A stretch of 31,373 nucleotides of DNA from an uncultured Alphaproteobacteria bacterium (lineage in GTDB: Bacteria; Pseudomonadota; Alphaproteobacteria; Rickettsiales; UBA1997). The notes under the pieces were generated by a model. That model did no database searches. It had not been told where the DNA came from and was given only the letters and a program-made list of their open reading frames with translations. The translations under genes and the position numbers were made by a program. Each line of letters starts with the position of its first letter. Positions within the stretch are counted from its first letter, which is position 1. Positions 1 to 7,486 of this stretch are shown one piece after another. The stretch lies in assembly GCA_903849835.1 (NCBI GenBank), contig CAINKA010000056.1, forward strand, positions 1-31,373. Direction: 5' to 3'.

Positions 1-9
1 AATTTTTAT

Positions 10-99
10 GGAAGGATGGCCGAGAGGCTTAAGGCGCACGCTTGGAAAGCGTGTTATGGGTAACACCATACGAGAGTTCGAATCTCTCTCCTTCCGCCA
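10..99 (+). tRNA. tRNA-Ser (anticodon GGA)
   Basis: A full class II tRNA cloverleaf can be folded. The acceptor stem GGAAGGA (10-16) pairs with TCCTTCC (89-95), followed by discriminator G and an encoded CCA at 97-99. The anticodon stem CACGC/GCGTG (37-41/49-53) encloses the loop TTGGAAA, so the anticodon is GGA (44-46), which reads UCC and UCU serine codons. There is a long variable arm, as expected for tRNA-Ser, and a T-loop with GTTCGAATC. A nested palindrome begins immediately after the CCA end. Confidence 0.97.
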
Positions 100-101
100 A
101 T

Positions 102-173
102 CTTCGCTCTTGCGAACTACGGCTGTCAGGCCAACTTTAGTTGGACTGACAGTAGAAGATCGTTAGAGCGAAG
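102..173. repeat. Nested inverted repeat directly after tRNA-Ser
   Basis: The outer arms CTTCGCTCT (102-110) and AGAGCGAAG (165-173) are exact complements. Inside them CTGTCAG (123-129) pairs with CTGACAG (146-152), and a further CCAACT/AGTTGG pair forms the tip. There is no T-run after the hairpin, so it is not a classical intrinsic terminator; it could be an RNA processing or 3'-end element, or a dispersed palindrome. The rest of 174-300 contains GC-rich text (GGCGGGCTGGCCCC near 199-212) and no gene that I can see. Confidence 0.7.
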
Positions 174-306
174 GATGCGCGCCGAAGCCTTGGCGAAGGC
201 GGGCTGGCCCCAACCAAACTCGCACCAATCTGACTTCACCACTCAAAATAAACACCACCCCCCAACATCCTCAAATTCATCCTCCCAGCAAAATACACAT
301 CTTGCA

Positions 307-357
307 AACCATAAGGTTACACTTCACAGTTTAAGAATTACAAAACCATGAGGTAAC
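307..357 (+). promoter_or_regulatory. Paired 14-bp dyad repeats upstream of the Fic-MerR gene (candidate operator)
   Basis: AACCATAAGGTTAC (307-320) and AACCATGAGGTAAC (344-357) are near-identical direct copies, each with a small dyad (AACC/GGTT or ACC/GGT), with equivalent positions 37 bp apart. The second copy contains GAGG (350-353), the likely Shine-Dalgarno sequence of the gene starting at 362. Because the gene product ends in a MerR-type DNA-binding domain, autoregulation through these repeats is a reasonable guess. No binding data can be inferred from sequence alone. Confidence 0.4.
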
Positions 358-361
358 AAAA

Positions 362-1348
362 ATGGATTACAAAAAACTTACTCAAAAGAAACAACAACTC
401 GACAAGTATAGACCCTTCGACGCTGCTCTGGTAAAGAATCTGGAAGAATGGTTTCGAATTGAGCTCACTTACACCAGCAATGCAATTGAAGGCAACACAC
501 TGTCCCGAGCCGAAACCGCTTTGGTAGTCGAAAAGGGTTTAACAATCGGCGGAAAATCAATCACCGAGCATCTAGAGGCCACTAACACCGCTGCAGCTCT
601 CGACTTCATCAAATCGCAAATCAAACGCAAACCGAGTGAGCTAAAAGAAAAAGACGTCCTAAAAATTCACGAAATTATTTTGAGCGGAATCAGCAAAGAA
701 GATGCTGGTCTTTATCGCCGCGTGCCGGTTCGCATTTCCGGCTCCGCAGTTGTTTTACCCAATCCAAGAAAAGTTCAAAATTTGATGGATGAATTTTTTT
801 CTTGGCTAAAAAAGGAAACCAAACTTCATGCCGTTGAACTCGCCGCTGAAGCCCATTATCGCCTCGTCACAATTCACCCTTTCATCGATGGCAATGGCCG
901 AACCGCACGCCTTTTGATGAATATGATTTTGATGATGCGCGGTTTTCCTCCTGCAATCATCCGCAAAAATGATCGTCTCGCTTACATTTCCAGCTTGGAA
1001 AAATCGCAACTAGCTCACGCTGAAAAAAATTCGAAAACTGATTATTTTAAATTGATTGCCGCAGCAGTTGATCGCTCTTTGAATATCTATCTCAGGGCCG
1101 TGAATGGTGAGGATGAAGAAGAGGAAAATGAGAAACTTTTAAAAATCGGAAAACTTGCCAAAGCCACAAATCAAACCGTTCCAACCATTAGACATTGGAC
1201 AAAAGAAGGTTTGTTACAAGTCGCAGAAGTGAGAGAATCTGGATATCAAATGTATGACGTGAAGATGATTGAAAGAGTGAAGAATATTCAAGAGTCGAAG
1301 GAGCAGCGTCTGACCCTCGGAGAAATTAAAAAAACTTTGCAAAGTTAG
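362..1348 (+). CDS. Fic family protein with C-terminal MerR-type HTH domain
   Basis: The 328-residue product carries the full Fic motif HPFIDGNGRTAR at 172-183, with the catalytic His at 172 and the phosphate-binding GNGR loop, so AMP transfer (or another nucleotide/phosphate transfer) to a protein hydroxyl is expected. Residues 39-44 (SNAIEG) match the inhibitory helix signature [S/T]xxxE[G/N], here on the N-terminal side of the Fic core, so the enzyme is probably autoinhibited (class II arrangement). Residues about 258-328 resemble a MerR-family winged HTH (IGKLAKATNQTVPTIRHW then an arm with GYQMYD). Fic proteins with winged-helix tails are known, but a MerR-like tail is less usual. The start is supported by GAGG 8 nt upstream. 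The target protein cannot be predicted. It stands alone between the tRNA and a convergent operon. Confidence 0.9.
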   Translation: MDYKKLTQKKQQLDKYRPFDAALVKNLEEWFRIELTYTSNAIEGNTLSRAETALVVEKGLTIGGKSITEHLEATNTAAALDFIKSQIKRKPSELKEKDVLKIHEIILSGISKEDAGLYRRVPVRISGSAVVLPNPRKVQNLMDEFFSWLKKETKLHAVELAAEAHYRLVTIHPFIDGNGRTARLLMNMILMMRGFPPAIIRKNDRLAYISSLEKSQLAHAEKNSKTDYFKLIAAAVDRSLNIYLRAVNGEDEEEENEKLLKIGKLAKATNQTVPTIRHWTKEGLLQVAEVRESGYQMYDVKMIERVKNIQESKEQRLTLGEIKKTLQS

Positions 1349-1460
1349 AAAATTGATATCGCACCCTCCGCCATTTTTAAGCATCTGGCCGACACATGAT
1401 TCGGCCACTAATATCCAAACTGATTCAAGAAACCGATTAATCAAAAATACAAAAAACTCG

Positions 1461-1537
1461 ATGTCTTGCTGAGCCTGTCGAAGCATGATTCAAGGTAATG
1501 TGCCAAGAATCATGTTTCGACAGGCTCAGCATGACAT
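1461..1537. repeat. REP-like palindrome, copy 1
   Basis: Two 31-nt arms (1461-1491 and 1507-1537) are inverted copies with two mismatches, around a 15-nt centre. The core is CTGAGCCTGTCGAAG and its complement. Each arm also contains its own short hairpin (GCATG-type ends around the TCGACAGGCTC core). It lies between the 3' ends of convergent genes (fic and the TlpA-like gene) and could serve as a bidirectional transcript end, although it lacks flanking T-runs. Confidence 0.9.
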
Positions 1538-1586
1538 GAACTTTGTAGGTCGGCTTCTTCAAGTGGAATGGTTGCGCAATGCGCGA

Positions 1587-2075
1587 TTATTTCAAAAATA
1601 ACGGCCGCAGCAGCTCATCAAAATCTTTTTTCGTAATCGGTTTTTCATCAGAAATTATCACCGCTTTTATTTTTCCATCACCGTCGATCACATAGCTGAC
1701 GGGCACCGCATCAGGGAAATCAAAATCATTTTTTTTAGCATCTTGGATCATTGCATTTTTGTATTTTAGAGAATTTGCAATGGTCGCAGCTTTGTCGCGA
1801 TCTTTTTCTCTATCGATGCTAATCCCAATAATTTCAAGGCCTCGCGACTTATATTCGTCGTAGATTTTTTCCAGAATCAGCATTTCTTTTTTGCAATCAA
1901 CGCACCAACTCGCCCAGAAATTTACGATCACAATTTTGCCACGATTTTTTTCTAAATTGAAAATTTTCCCGTCAAAAGTTTTTATGATTAAAGCTGGGGA
2001 TTGCTTGATTTCAGAGGCTTGCGCAGAGGTAAATCCGATAAAAATAAAAACCAAAAGCGGAAGAATTTTTTTCAT
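1587..2075 (-). CDS. TlpA-like periplasmic thiol-disulfide oxidoreductase
   Basis: The 162-residue product opens with a signal peptide (MKKILPLLVFIFIGFTSAQA, cleavage near residue 20) and has a thioredoxin fold with the redox motif WCVDC at 57-61 preceded by NFWAS. A cis-proline segment (VPVSYVID, about 128-135) follows, as in TlpA/ResA. It should act in the periplasm, reducing a substrate thiol or a cytochrome c/metal-delivery cysteine pair. It is the last gene of the rsmE-barrel-TlpA operon, 4 nt after the barrel gene. The barrel neighbour has an unusual Cys-Ala-Cys motif just after its signal peptide and is an attractive candidate substrate; that link is inference. Confidence 0.88.
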   Translation of the reverse strand: MKKILPLLVFIFIGFTSAQASEIKQSPALIIKTFDGKIFNLEKNRGKIVIVNFWASWCVDCKKEMLILEKIYDEYKSRGLEIIGISIDREKDRDKAATIANSLKYKNAMIQDAKKNDFDFPDAVPVSYVIDGDGKIKAVIISDEKPITKKDFDELLRPLFLK

Positions 2076-2079
2076 AAAA

Positions 2080-2991
2080 TTAAAAATTATATCCCAAAAT
2101 CACTTTAAAAATTCTCGTCGGAACTAGTTGGTTGCCATTAACATTTTGATAAAATGGAAATTCGATATCGGCATAGGTTTTGAATCTTCCAAAATTAATT
2201 TCAAGCGCCGGAGCAAGATAGGCTTGGCTGTAACCGCTGTTAAAAGAATTCGAAGCCCATCCGCTATCACGCAATTTTTTTGAACCTGTCACTTGAAAAA
2301 TTGGTGTAATTTTTTTTCCAGCAATCGATCGAGTGTTGAAATAAATTCCAGTTGCAGCGAAAATTTCATCACCCTGATTATAGCCGCGATGCTTGATAAA
2401 CGGGTGATTCCATGATGTTTGTGCAAAATAATTCCAGTTTTTTTCTGCGTTAATTTTTCCAATTTTGTAAACTCCAAGAATTAAATCTGTGCTACCAGTT
2501 CCGATTTGCATATTGCGCTCAAGCCCTTTGGCATTGGTTTCGCCGGTTGGTAATTTCAAACCAAAAATAATTCCACTCGACATGTCCGAAGAAAATCCGG
2601 AGTAAATTCCGTTGATGCGAACATCACCGAGCGAGTTTGTTCTAGTCGAATTTATCTCTCCATTTTCCGACGTAATTTTAGTTTGACGAGTCATGTAAGG
2701 CAGGCGAATTGCCGCGCCCCACTTGCGATCGAACATGTATTGCATACCCGCAGTCACCAGTTGGGATTTTATTTTTCTGTCATCATTTTCATTCGCAGAC
2801 GCATGTTTTTCTTTGCCCCAATTTCGATTTTGGTTCATGTAACCATATTCCAAAAAAGCTAAACCGCCGACAGAATTTGGAATTAGAGAACTGGTTCCGA
2901 CGTTGAAAATGCCGCCTCCGCAAGCGCAGGCAAAAATATTTTTAGCAACAAAAAAAAATAGAAAAAAAGTGACGAGGAAAACTTTTTTCAT
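2080..2991 (-). CDS. Outer-membrane beta-barrel protein with N-terminal CAC motif
   Basis: The 303-residue product has a signal peptide (about residues 1-21) followed at once by CACGGGIFNVGTSS. The rest consists of alternating hydrophobic/aromatic strands separated by polar turns, ending in ...KVILGYNF with a terminal Phe, the typical C-terminal signature of outer-membrane barrels. The pattern LGDVRINGIYSG...GIIFGLKLPTGETN resembles the large transporter-like barrel group often labelled MetA-pathway phenol-degradation protein; I cannot fix the substrate. The start codon overlaps the rsmE stop by one base (TGATG), implying translational coupling. A TlpA-like thioredoxin follows by 4 nt. The two cysteines (22 and 24) could bind metal or form a thiol pair. 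Confidence 0.75.
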   Translation of the reverse strand: MKKVFLVTFFLFFFVAKNIFACACGGGIFNVGTSSLIPNSVGGLAFLEYGYMNQNRNWGKEKHASANENDDRKIKSQLVTAGMQYMFDRKWGAAIRLPYMTRQTKITSENGEINSTRTNSLGDVRINGIYSGFSSDMSSGIIFGLKLPTGETNAKGLERNMQIGTGSTDLILGVYKIGKINAEKNWNYFAQTSWNHPFIKHRGYNQGDEIFAATGIYFNTRSIAGKKITPIFQVTGSKKLRDSGWASNSFNSGYSQAYLAPALEINFGRFKTYADIEFPFYQNVNGNQLVPTRIFKVILGYNF

Positions 2992-3746
2992 CAGAATTTT
3001 GGCTTGAGATTGAAGTCGCCAAAAAATTCTTGAACAAGCGTCAGAGCAGCGATAATCGCAGTGTCAGATCGCAAAATACGCGGACCCAAATTGAGTGAAT
3101 AAAGATTTTTTAACGCCTGCATTTTTTGAAATTCTTGCAGCGAAAATCCACCTTCCGGACCGATTAGAATTATAATTTCCAAGCAAGTTGATGGCTCAGC
3201 AGCGATAATTTTTGGAAATATTTCGCTGGCTTTTTCTCCTCGCCCCGACTCATCGCTCAAAATAAAAATCTTTCCCTGCTCATCCAAAACTTTATCCAAT
3301 TTTTTCATCTCAGAAATTTCCGGAAAATCATTTCTTTCACATTGTTCGCAGGCTTCTTTGACATTCGCCTTGAAGCGTTCCGGATTAATTTTATCGACAA
3401 TTGTGTGCTGCGTTAGCATCGGTTGGAACCTTGCCACACCAAGCTCTGTCGCCTTAGCTGCTACAAAATCAATCCTAACATTTTTGACGGGCGCAAATGC
3501 CAAAGTGATGTTCGGAACTTTTTTTAAATCAGAAATTTTTTCTAGGATTTCTAGCGTTAAAAACTTTTTTTCAATTTCAAAAATCTCAGCCAAAAATTCG
3601 CCGTCACAGCCATTAAACAGAAAAATTTTATCACCAATTTTTTGACGCATCACTTTCGTCAAATAATCAAAATCACCGACTTGAATTTTTATTTTTTGAG
3701 CTTGTTGCAAATTTTTTTCTTCAACAAAAAGTCTAATTTTTTTCAT
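2991..3746 (-). CDS. rsmE: 16S rRNA (uracil-1498-N3)-methyltransferase RsmE
   Basis: This 251-residue protein matches the SPOUT-fold RsmE family in length and layout: an N-terminal PUA-like domain (about 1-75), then the knotted methyltransferase domain with the SAM-binding knot ILIGPEGGFS (about 193-202) and the C-terminal signature LGPRILRSDTA. It methylates N3 of U1498 in 16S rRNA within the assembled 30S subunit. It is the first gene of the leftward three-gene operon and its stop overlaps the start of the outer-membrane gene by one base. A 70-bp divergent gap separates it from pstC and must hold both promoters. Confidence 0.95.
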   Translation of the reverse strand: MKKIRLFVEEKNLQQAQKIKIQVGDFDYLTKVMRQKIGDKIFLFNGCDGEFLAEIFEIEKKFLTLEILEKISDLKKVPNITLAFAPVKNVRIDFVAAKATELGVARFQPMLTQHTIVDKINPERFKANVKEACEQCERNDFPEISEMKKLDKVLDEQGKIFILSDESGRGEKASEIFPKIIAAEPSTCLEIIILIGPEGGFSLQEFQKMQALKNLYSLNLGPRILRSDTAIIAALTLVQEFFGDFNLKPKF

Positions 3747-3816
3747 TGGTTGATTTCAAAATCGTAATTCGTAAAACTGCCAAAATTTCCCCGCACCCTT
3801 AGCACCCCTTGATATC

Positions 3817-5004
3817 ATGAACTTCCTGACTCTCTCCATAATTTTGATCGTGATACTTTCGGCATTGCTAAATCGCAATATCAAAACTCTGCGACAAAAA
3901 ATTGACAGAAAAATACGCTTCACTTCGCTGCCGATTCACTATGTTTATTGCTTTGTTTTGTGGGCATTCATCTTTACAACCGCAATCACTTTCACCTCAT
4001 TCGATGATTTTATAAAATATTTTTTGATCATCGTTTTTTTGAGCGGAAATTTTTTCTTGATCAAATTTTTTTATCACAAAAATTTCAATTCCAAAAAACA
4101 TGTTGAACAAGCTGGAACCCTTGTTTTGTCTATCACCGCAGGCATTGGAATTTTAATCACAATCGTCATCACAATTTCAATTCTGTTCGAATCTTTGCGA
4201 TTTTTTGAATTTGTAAATCCGTTCGATTTTTTATTTGGAACTTCGTGGAACCCACAAATGGCAATCACCGCCGAGCAAGAAGTTGGCGCCAGCGCTTTCG
4301 GAATCGTTCCGGTTTTTCTCGGCACATTGCTCATCACTTTGATCGCGATGATCATCGCCGTACCGCTTGGAATCATGGCCGCGATCTATCTTTGCCTTTA
4401 CGCAAAATCCAAAACTCGCGATTATTTAAAACCGATTTTGGAAATTCTCGCCGGCGTTCCAACCGTTGTTTACGGCTATTTCGCAGTCACAACCATCGCT
4501 CCATTCTTCAAACATTTCTTCGCTTATTTTGGATTAGACATCGCCTCCGAAAGCGCTCTGGCAGCTGGTTTCGTGATGGGCATCATGATCATTCCATTCG
4601 TGCTTTCTCTCACTGATGACGCACTCAACTCAGTTCCTCAAGCCTTGAAAGACGGCGCCTTGGCTATGGGAAGCACAAAATCAGAAATGATTAAAAAAGT
4701 GGTTTTACCCTCAGCAACGCCTTCAATCGTTGGTGCGATAATTTTAGCAGTGTCACGCGCAATCGGCGAAACCATGATCGTTGTAATGGCTGCAGGCCTT
4801 GTGGCCAACCTAACTTTCAATCCGCTAGATTCCGTCACAACCGCCACCGCACAAATCGTCACGCTTTTGGTCGGAGATCAAGAATTCAACAGCCCCAAGA
4901 CTCTAGCCGCCTTCGCGCTCGCTCTGACGCTTTTCATTTTCACCTTCATCTTCAACGTAATCGCACTAATGGTGATCAAAAATTATAAGAAAAAATATGG
5001 CTAA
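3817..5004 (+). CDS. pstC: Phosphate ABC transporter permease PstC
   Basis: The 395-residue membrane protein has an N-terminal extension with two to three hydrophobic segments (about 1-80) and then the usual six-helix ABC permease core (about 95-390). The EAA-type loop near 275-300 (DALNSVPQALKDGALAMGSTKSE) contacts the ATPase. The long N-terminal form is common in alphaproteobacterial PstC. With PstA it forms the inner-membrane channel of the high-affinity phosphate importer. pstS, pstB and phoU are not in the window, so the system must be completed elsewhere. The last codons overlap the start of a small Fic-remnant reading frame (ATGGCTAA). Confidence 0.95.
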   Translation: MNFLTLSIILIVILSALLNRNIKTLRQKIDRKIRFTSLPIHYVYCFVLWAFIFTTAITFTSFDDFIKYFLIIVFLSGNFFLIKFFYHKNFNSKKHVEQAGTLVLSITAGIGILITIVITISILFESLRFFEFVNPFDFLFGTSWNPQMAITAEQEVGASAFGIVPVFLGTLLITLIAMIIAVPLGIMAAIYLCLYAKSKTRDYLKPILEILAGVPTVVYGYFAVTTIAPFFKHFFAYFGLDIASESALAAGFVMGIMIIPFVLSLTDDALNSVPQALKDGALAMGSTKSEMIKKVVLPSATPSIVGAIILAVSRAIGETMIVVMAAGLVANLTFNPLDSVTTATAQIVTLLVGDQEFNSPKTLAAFALALTLFIFTFIFNVIALMVIKNYKKKYG

Positions 5005-5173
5005 ATATCAGCCACCATTCGAGATCAGTGCTTCAGCACTACAAGCGGTCGCTGAAATTTTTTGCCGCTTACGAAGAACTGCCAAATTGGCAACCGGAAA
5101 ATTTACAAACTTTATTGAATTTATGCTCGACGCTTTGCACATTTCGATGAGTGAAATTGTGATCGAAAATTAA
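4997..5173 (+). pseudogene. Remnant of a Fic-family gene (58-residue frame between pstC and pstA)
   Basis: A short uninterrupted frame starts with ATG inside the last codons of pstC (overlap of 8 nt) and ends with TAA at 5171-5173. Its beginning, MAKYQPPFEISASALQAVAEI, looks like the N-terminus of many Fic proteins (YxPPFxITxxxLxLVAEI). Its later part, FTNFIEFMLDAL, resembles the C-terminal end of the same family (FIEFMLxxI). The catalytic HPFxxGNGR centre and about 200 residues in between are absent. The simplest reading is an internal deletion of a fic gene that left both ends fused in frame. It may still be translated by coupling to pstC, but no activity is expected. The identification is by eye from motif memory. 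Confidence 0.5.
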
Positions 5174-5186
5174 AAACTGCTCAAAA

Positions 5187-6404
5187 ATGACCTCCTCAAA
5201 AATAAAAAACCTAAAAAAACGTCATGCCAGCGAGACGCGTTTCAAGCTATTTGGCATGGCTTCGATTGCTTTTGCTTTGGTTTTTCTTGTGTTTTTATTC
5301 GGCATGATTTTGGCGAAAAGTAGCAGCGCTTTTTTGCGCACGGAACTTGCGTTGGAAATCGATTTCACGAATGAAACTGCGCTTGAAAATATTAATTACC
5401 GGCAAGCTGTAAAAACGGCTTTACGGCAAAAATTTCCCGAGACAACGAAGCTTGCGGAAATCAATTCGCTTTACCAACTCCCCAGCAAAATCGCACATCT
5501 GGAGCTGAAAAAACAAATCGAAAGAACTCCAAATTTACTCGGGCAAAAAAATATTTTTTGGTTGAGTGCCTCGTCAAAAACCGACATGTTTTTCAAGCAT
5601 AAAAATTCCTCATCCTTGAATGAAAAACAAAATTTTTGGCTTGAAAAATTAGCGGAAGAAAAATCTTTAAGGACAGTTTTTAACTGGAAATTTTTTGAAT
5701 TTGCTGATTCGCGCGAGCCAGAAATAGCCGGAATTGGCGCCGGATTGACAGGATCGATTTTAGTGATGCTGATCTTTTTAATTTTTGCTTTTCCGATCGC
5801 GGTAATGTGCGCTTTTTATCTCGAAGAATTTGCGCCGAAAAATCGCCTCACCGACATCATTGAAATCAGCATCAACAACCTCGCCGCCATTCCTTCAATC
5901 ATTTACGGATTGCTCGGATTAACCCTTTACCTCCAATTCATGAACCTGCCGCGATCCTCGAGTTTAGTGGGCGGAATGACTCTCTTCATGTTGGTCTTGC
6001 CCGTAATAATTATTGCCACGCGCAACACAATTCGCTCGATTCCAAGTTCGATTCGCGACGGCGCTGCAGCTCTCGGCGCTTCAAAAATGCAAATCACTTT
6101 GCACCACTTGCTGCCACTTTCTGTTCCGGGAATTATGACGGGAACGATTCTGGCGATTTCGCGCGCCCTCGGCGAAACCGCGCCACTCCTGATGATCGGC
6201 ATGGTCGCCTTCATCGCTGACATTCCACAAAATTTTACTGATCCAACAACCGTGCTGCCCGTGCAAATTTATTTGTGGTCTGATTCGCCAGAAGCTGGCT
6301 TCGCCGAAAAAACTGCGGCGGCGATTTTGGTGCTGCTGGGATTTTTGGTGCTACTAAATTCGGTGGCGATTTTTCTGCGGAAGAAATTCGAGAAAAAGTG
6401 GTAG
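5187..6404 (+). CDS. pstA: Phosphate ABC transporter permease PstA
   Basis: The 405-residue product has one N-terminal membrane segment (about 22-45), a long soluble part (about 50-180) of the type found in alphaproteobacterial PstA, and then the permease core from about 185 to 400. The core contains the loop NTIRSIPSSIRDGAAALGASKMQ for docking to PstB, followed by SRALGETAPLLMIG. It pairs with PstC encoded 182 bp upstream; the gap is occupied by a Fic remnant. A perfect 22-bp palindrome lies 29 bp after the stop and may end the transcript. Confidence 0.94.
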   Translation: MTSSKIKNLKKRHASETRFKLFGMASIAFALVFLVFLFGMILAKSSSAFLRTELALEIDFTNETALENINYRQAVKTALRQKFPETTKLAEINSLYQLPSKIAHLELKKQIERTPNLLGQKNIFWLSASSKTDMFFKHKNSSSLNEKQNFWLEKLAEEKSLRTVFNWKFFEFADSREPEIAGIGAGLTGSILVMLIFLIFAFPIAVMCAFYLEEFAPKNRLTDIIEISINNLAAIPSIIYGLLGLTLYLQFMNLPRSSSLVGGMTLFMLVLPVIIIATRNTIRSIPSSIRDGAAALGASKMQITLHHLLPLSVPGIMTGTILAISRALGETAPLLMIGMVAFIADIPQNFTDPTTVLPVQIYLWSDSPEAGFAEKTAAAILVLLGFLVLLNSVAIFLRKKFEKKW

Positions 6405-6432
6405 AAGGCACTATCCATCTGCGTTTTCAGAG

Positions 6433-6454
6433 ATTTTGAGCCTAGGCTCAAAAT
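6433..6454. repeat. Perfect 22-bp palindrome after pstA
   Basis: The halves 6433-6443 (ATTTTGAGCCT) and 6444-6454 (AGGCTCAAAAT) are exact reverse complements, with the centre between 6443 and 6444. As RNA it would give a hairpin with a small CCTAGG-type tip followed by a weak T-containing stretch, so it could end the pst transcript. As DNA it could be a symmetric protein-binding site. The rest of the gap to folP shows nothing else. Confidence 0.6.
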
Positions 6455-6557
6455 TCAGTTTTCAGCAAAAAATTTTAATTCTCGCGGCGCTGCAACTTTT
6501 TCGCCAGACTTACAATTTTCCCGAAAGTCAAAATTTTATTTCCCCTCTCCCTCCCCG

Positions 6558-7358
6558 ATGTCAAAAACAAAAATTGTCGGAATTTTGAATGTTACGCCTG
6601 ACTCATTTTCTGACGGCGGAAAATTTAATTCGCTCGATTCGGCAATTTCGCAGCTCAAAAAAATGTTGGAAGAGGGCGCAGATGTGATTGACGTTGGTGC
6701 GGAATCGACACGTCCGGGAAGCCTGCCAATCACGGCCGAGGAAGAATGGCGCCGCCTCGAAAAAATTCTGCCAGCGGTGATTTTTGAAGTAAAAAACTTC
6801 AACAAAAAATTCGGGAAAAAAATTCAAACCAGCATCGATTCCTACCATTTTGAAACTGTGAAAAAATCTCACGAGCTCGGCGTCGAAATAATTAACGATG
6901 TCAGCGGACTTGTTGACGAGAAAATTATTGAATTTATTGCCACAAAAAACATCACGACAATTTTGATGCACAGCCTCGCGATCCAGACTAATCCTGAGCT
7001 CATCGTCAATCCTCATCTCGATGTCCCCGGCGAAATTTTGAAGTGGGCGCAGAAAAAAATTTCCGCTCTCGAAAAAAAAGGAGTCAAAAAATCGCAGCTA
7101 ATTTTTGACGTTGGAATTGGTTTTGGAAAAAATGCGCAGCAATCAATTCGCATTTTGAAAAACATCGACGCCTACAGAATTTTAGGACTTCCGCTTTATG
7201 TTGGTCATTCGAAAAAAAGTTTTCTCGATGCGTTAGAAATTTCCGGCGATCGCGCTCAAAAAACTTTGGAAGTTTCGAAATTTTTGATGGAAAAAAATGT
7301 GGAATTTTTGCGAGTGCATGATGTTTTGGCGCATATCAAAAATAATTTCTGCTTGTAG
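6558..7358 (+). CDS. folP: Dihydropteroate synthase
   Basis: This 266-residue enzyme joins p-aminobenzoate to the dihydropterin pyrophosphate to make dihydropteroate for folate. Both family signatures are present: GILNVTPDSFSDGG at 8-21 and ADVIDVGAESTRPG at 41-54. The TIM-barrel motifs INDVSGL, FDVGIGFGK and GHSKKSF follow in order. Length is normal. No other folate gene is adjacent; it lies between pstA and dnaK on the same strand, with a GC-rich hairpin directly downstream. Confidence 0.96.
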   Translation: MSKTKIVGILNVTPDSFSDGGKFNSLDSAISQLKKMLEEGADVIDVGAESTRPGSLPITAEEEWRRLEKILPAVIFEVKNFNKKFGKKIQTSIDSYHFETVKKSHELGVEIINDVSGLVDEKIIEFIATKNITTILMHSLAIQTNPELIVNPHLDVPGEILKWAQKKISALEKKGVKKSQLIFDVGIGFGKNAQQSIRILKNIDAYRILGLPLYVGHSKKSFLDALEISGDRAQKTLEVSKFLMEKNVEFLRVHDVLAHIKNNFCL

Positions 7359-7365
7359 TAATCGC

Positions 7366-7387
7366 GGGCGGACACGTGGGTCCGCCC
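7366..7387. repeat. GC-rich hairpin of the GGGCGGxC...CCGCCC(CTACG) family, copy A
   Basis: GGGCGGAC (7366-7373) pairs exactly with GTCCGCCC (7380-7387) around a 6-nt loop, followed by CTACGG and an A-run. It sits between folP and dnaK. Related hairpins are found at 19763-19783, 27722-27748 and 28412-28462, the last two inside genes. Confidence 0.8.
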
Positions 7388-7486
7388 CTACGGAAAAAAC
7401 ATTCCTCACAAAAAATCCTCAGCTCTTGTAATCCAAAAAGCATTTCCTAAATAACCCGCATTCCCAACCAAAATTAAAATAAATTT

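Noticed and set aside
10..361. tRNA-Ser as attachment site of an integrated island carrying fic
   Set aside because: No integrase and no repeated tRNA 3' end were found in the window.
1214..1486. 90-codon minus-strand frame overlapping the end of fic
   Set aside because: It is antisense to the MerR-like domain and its start lies in the REP-like palindrome.
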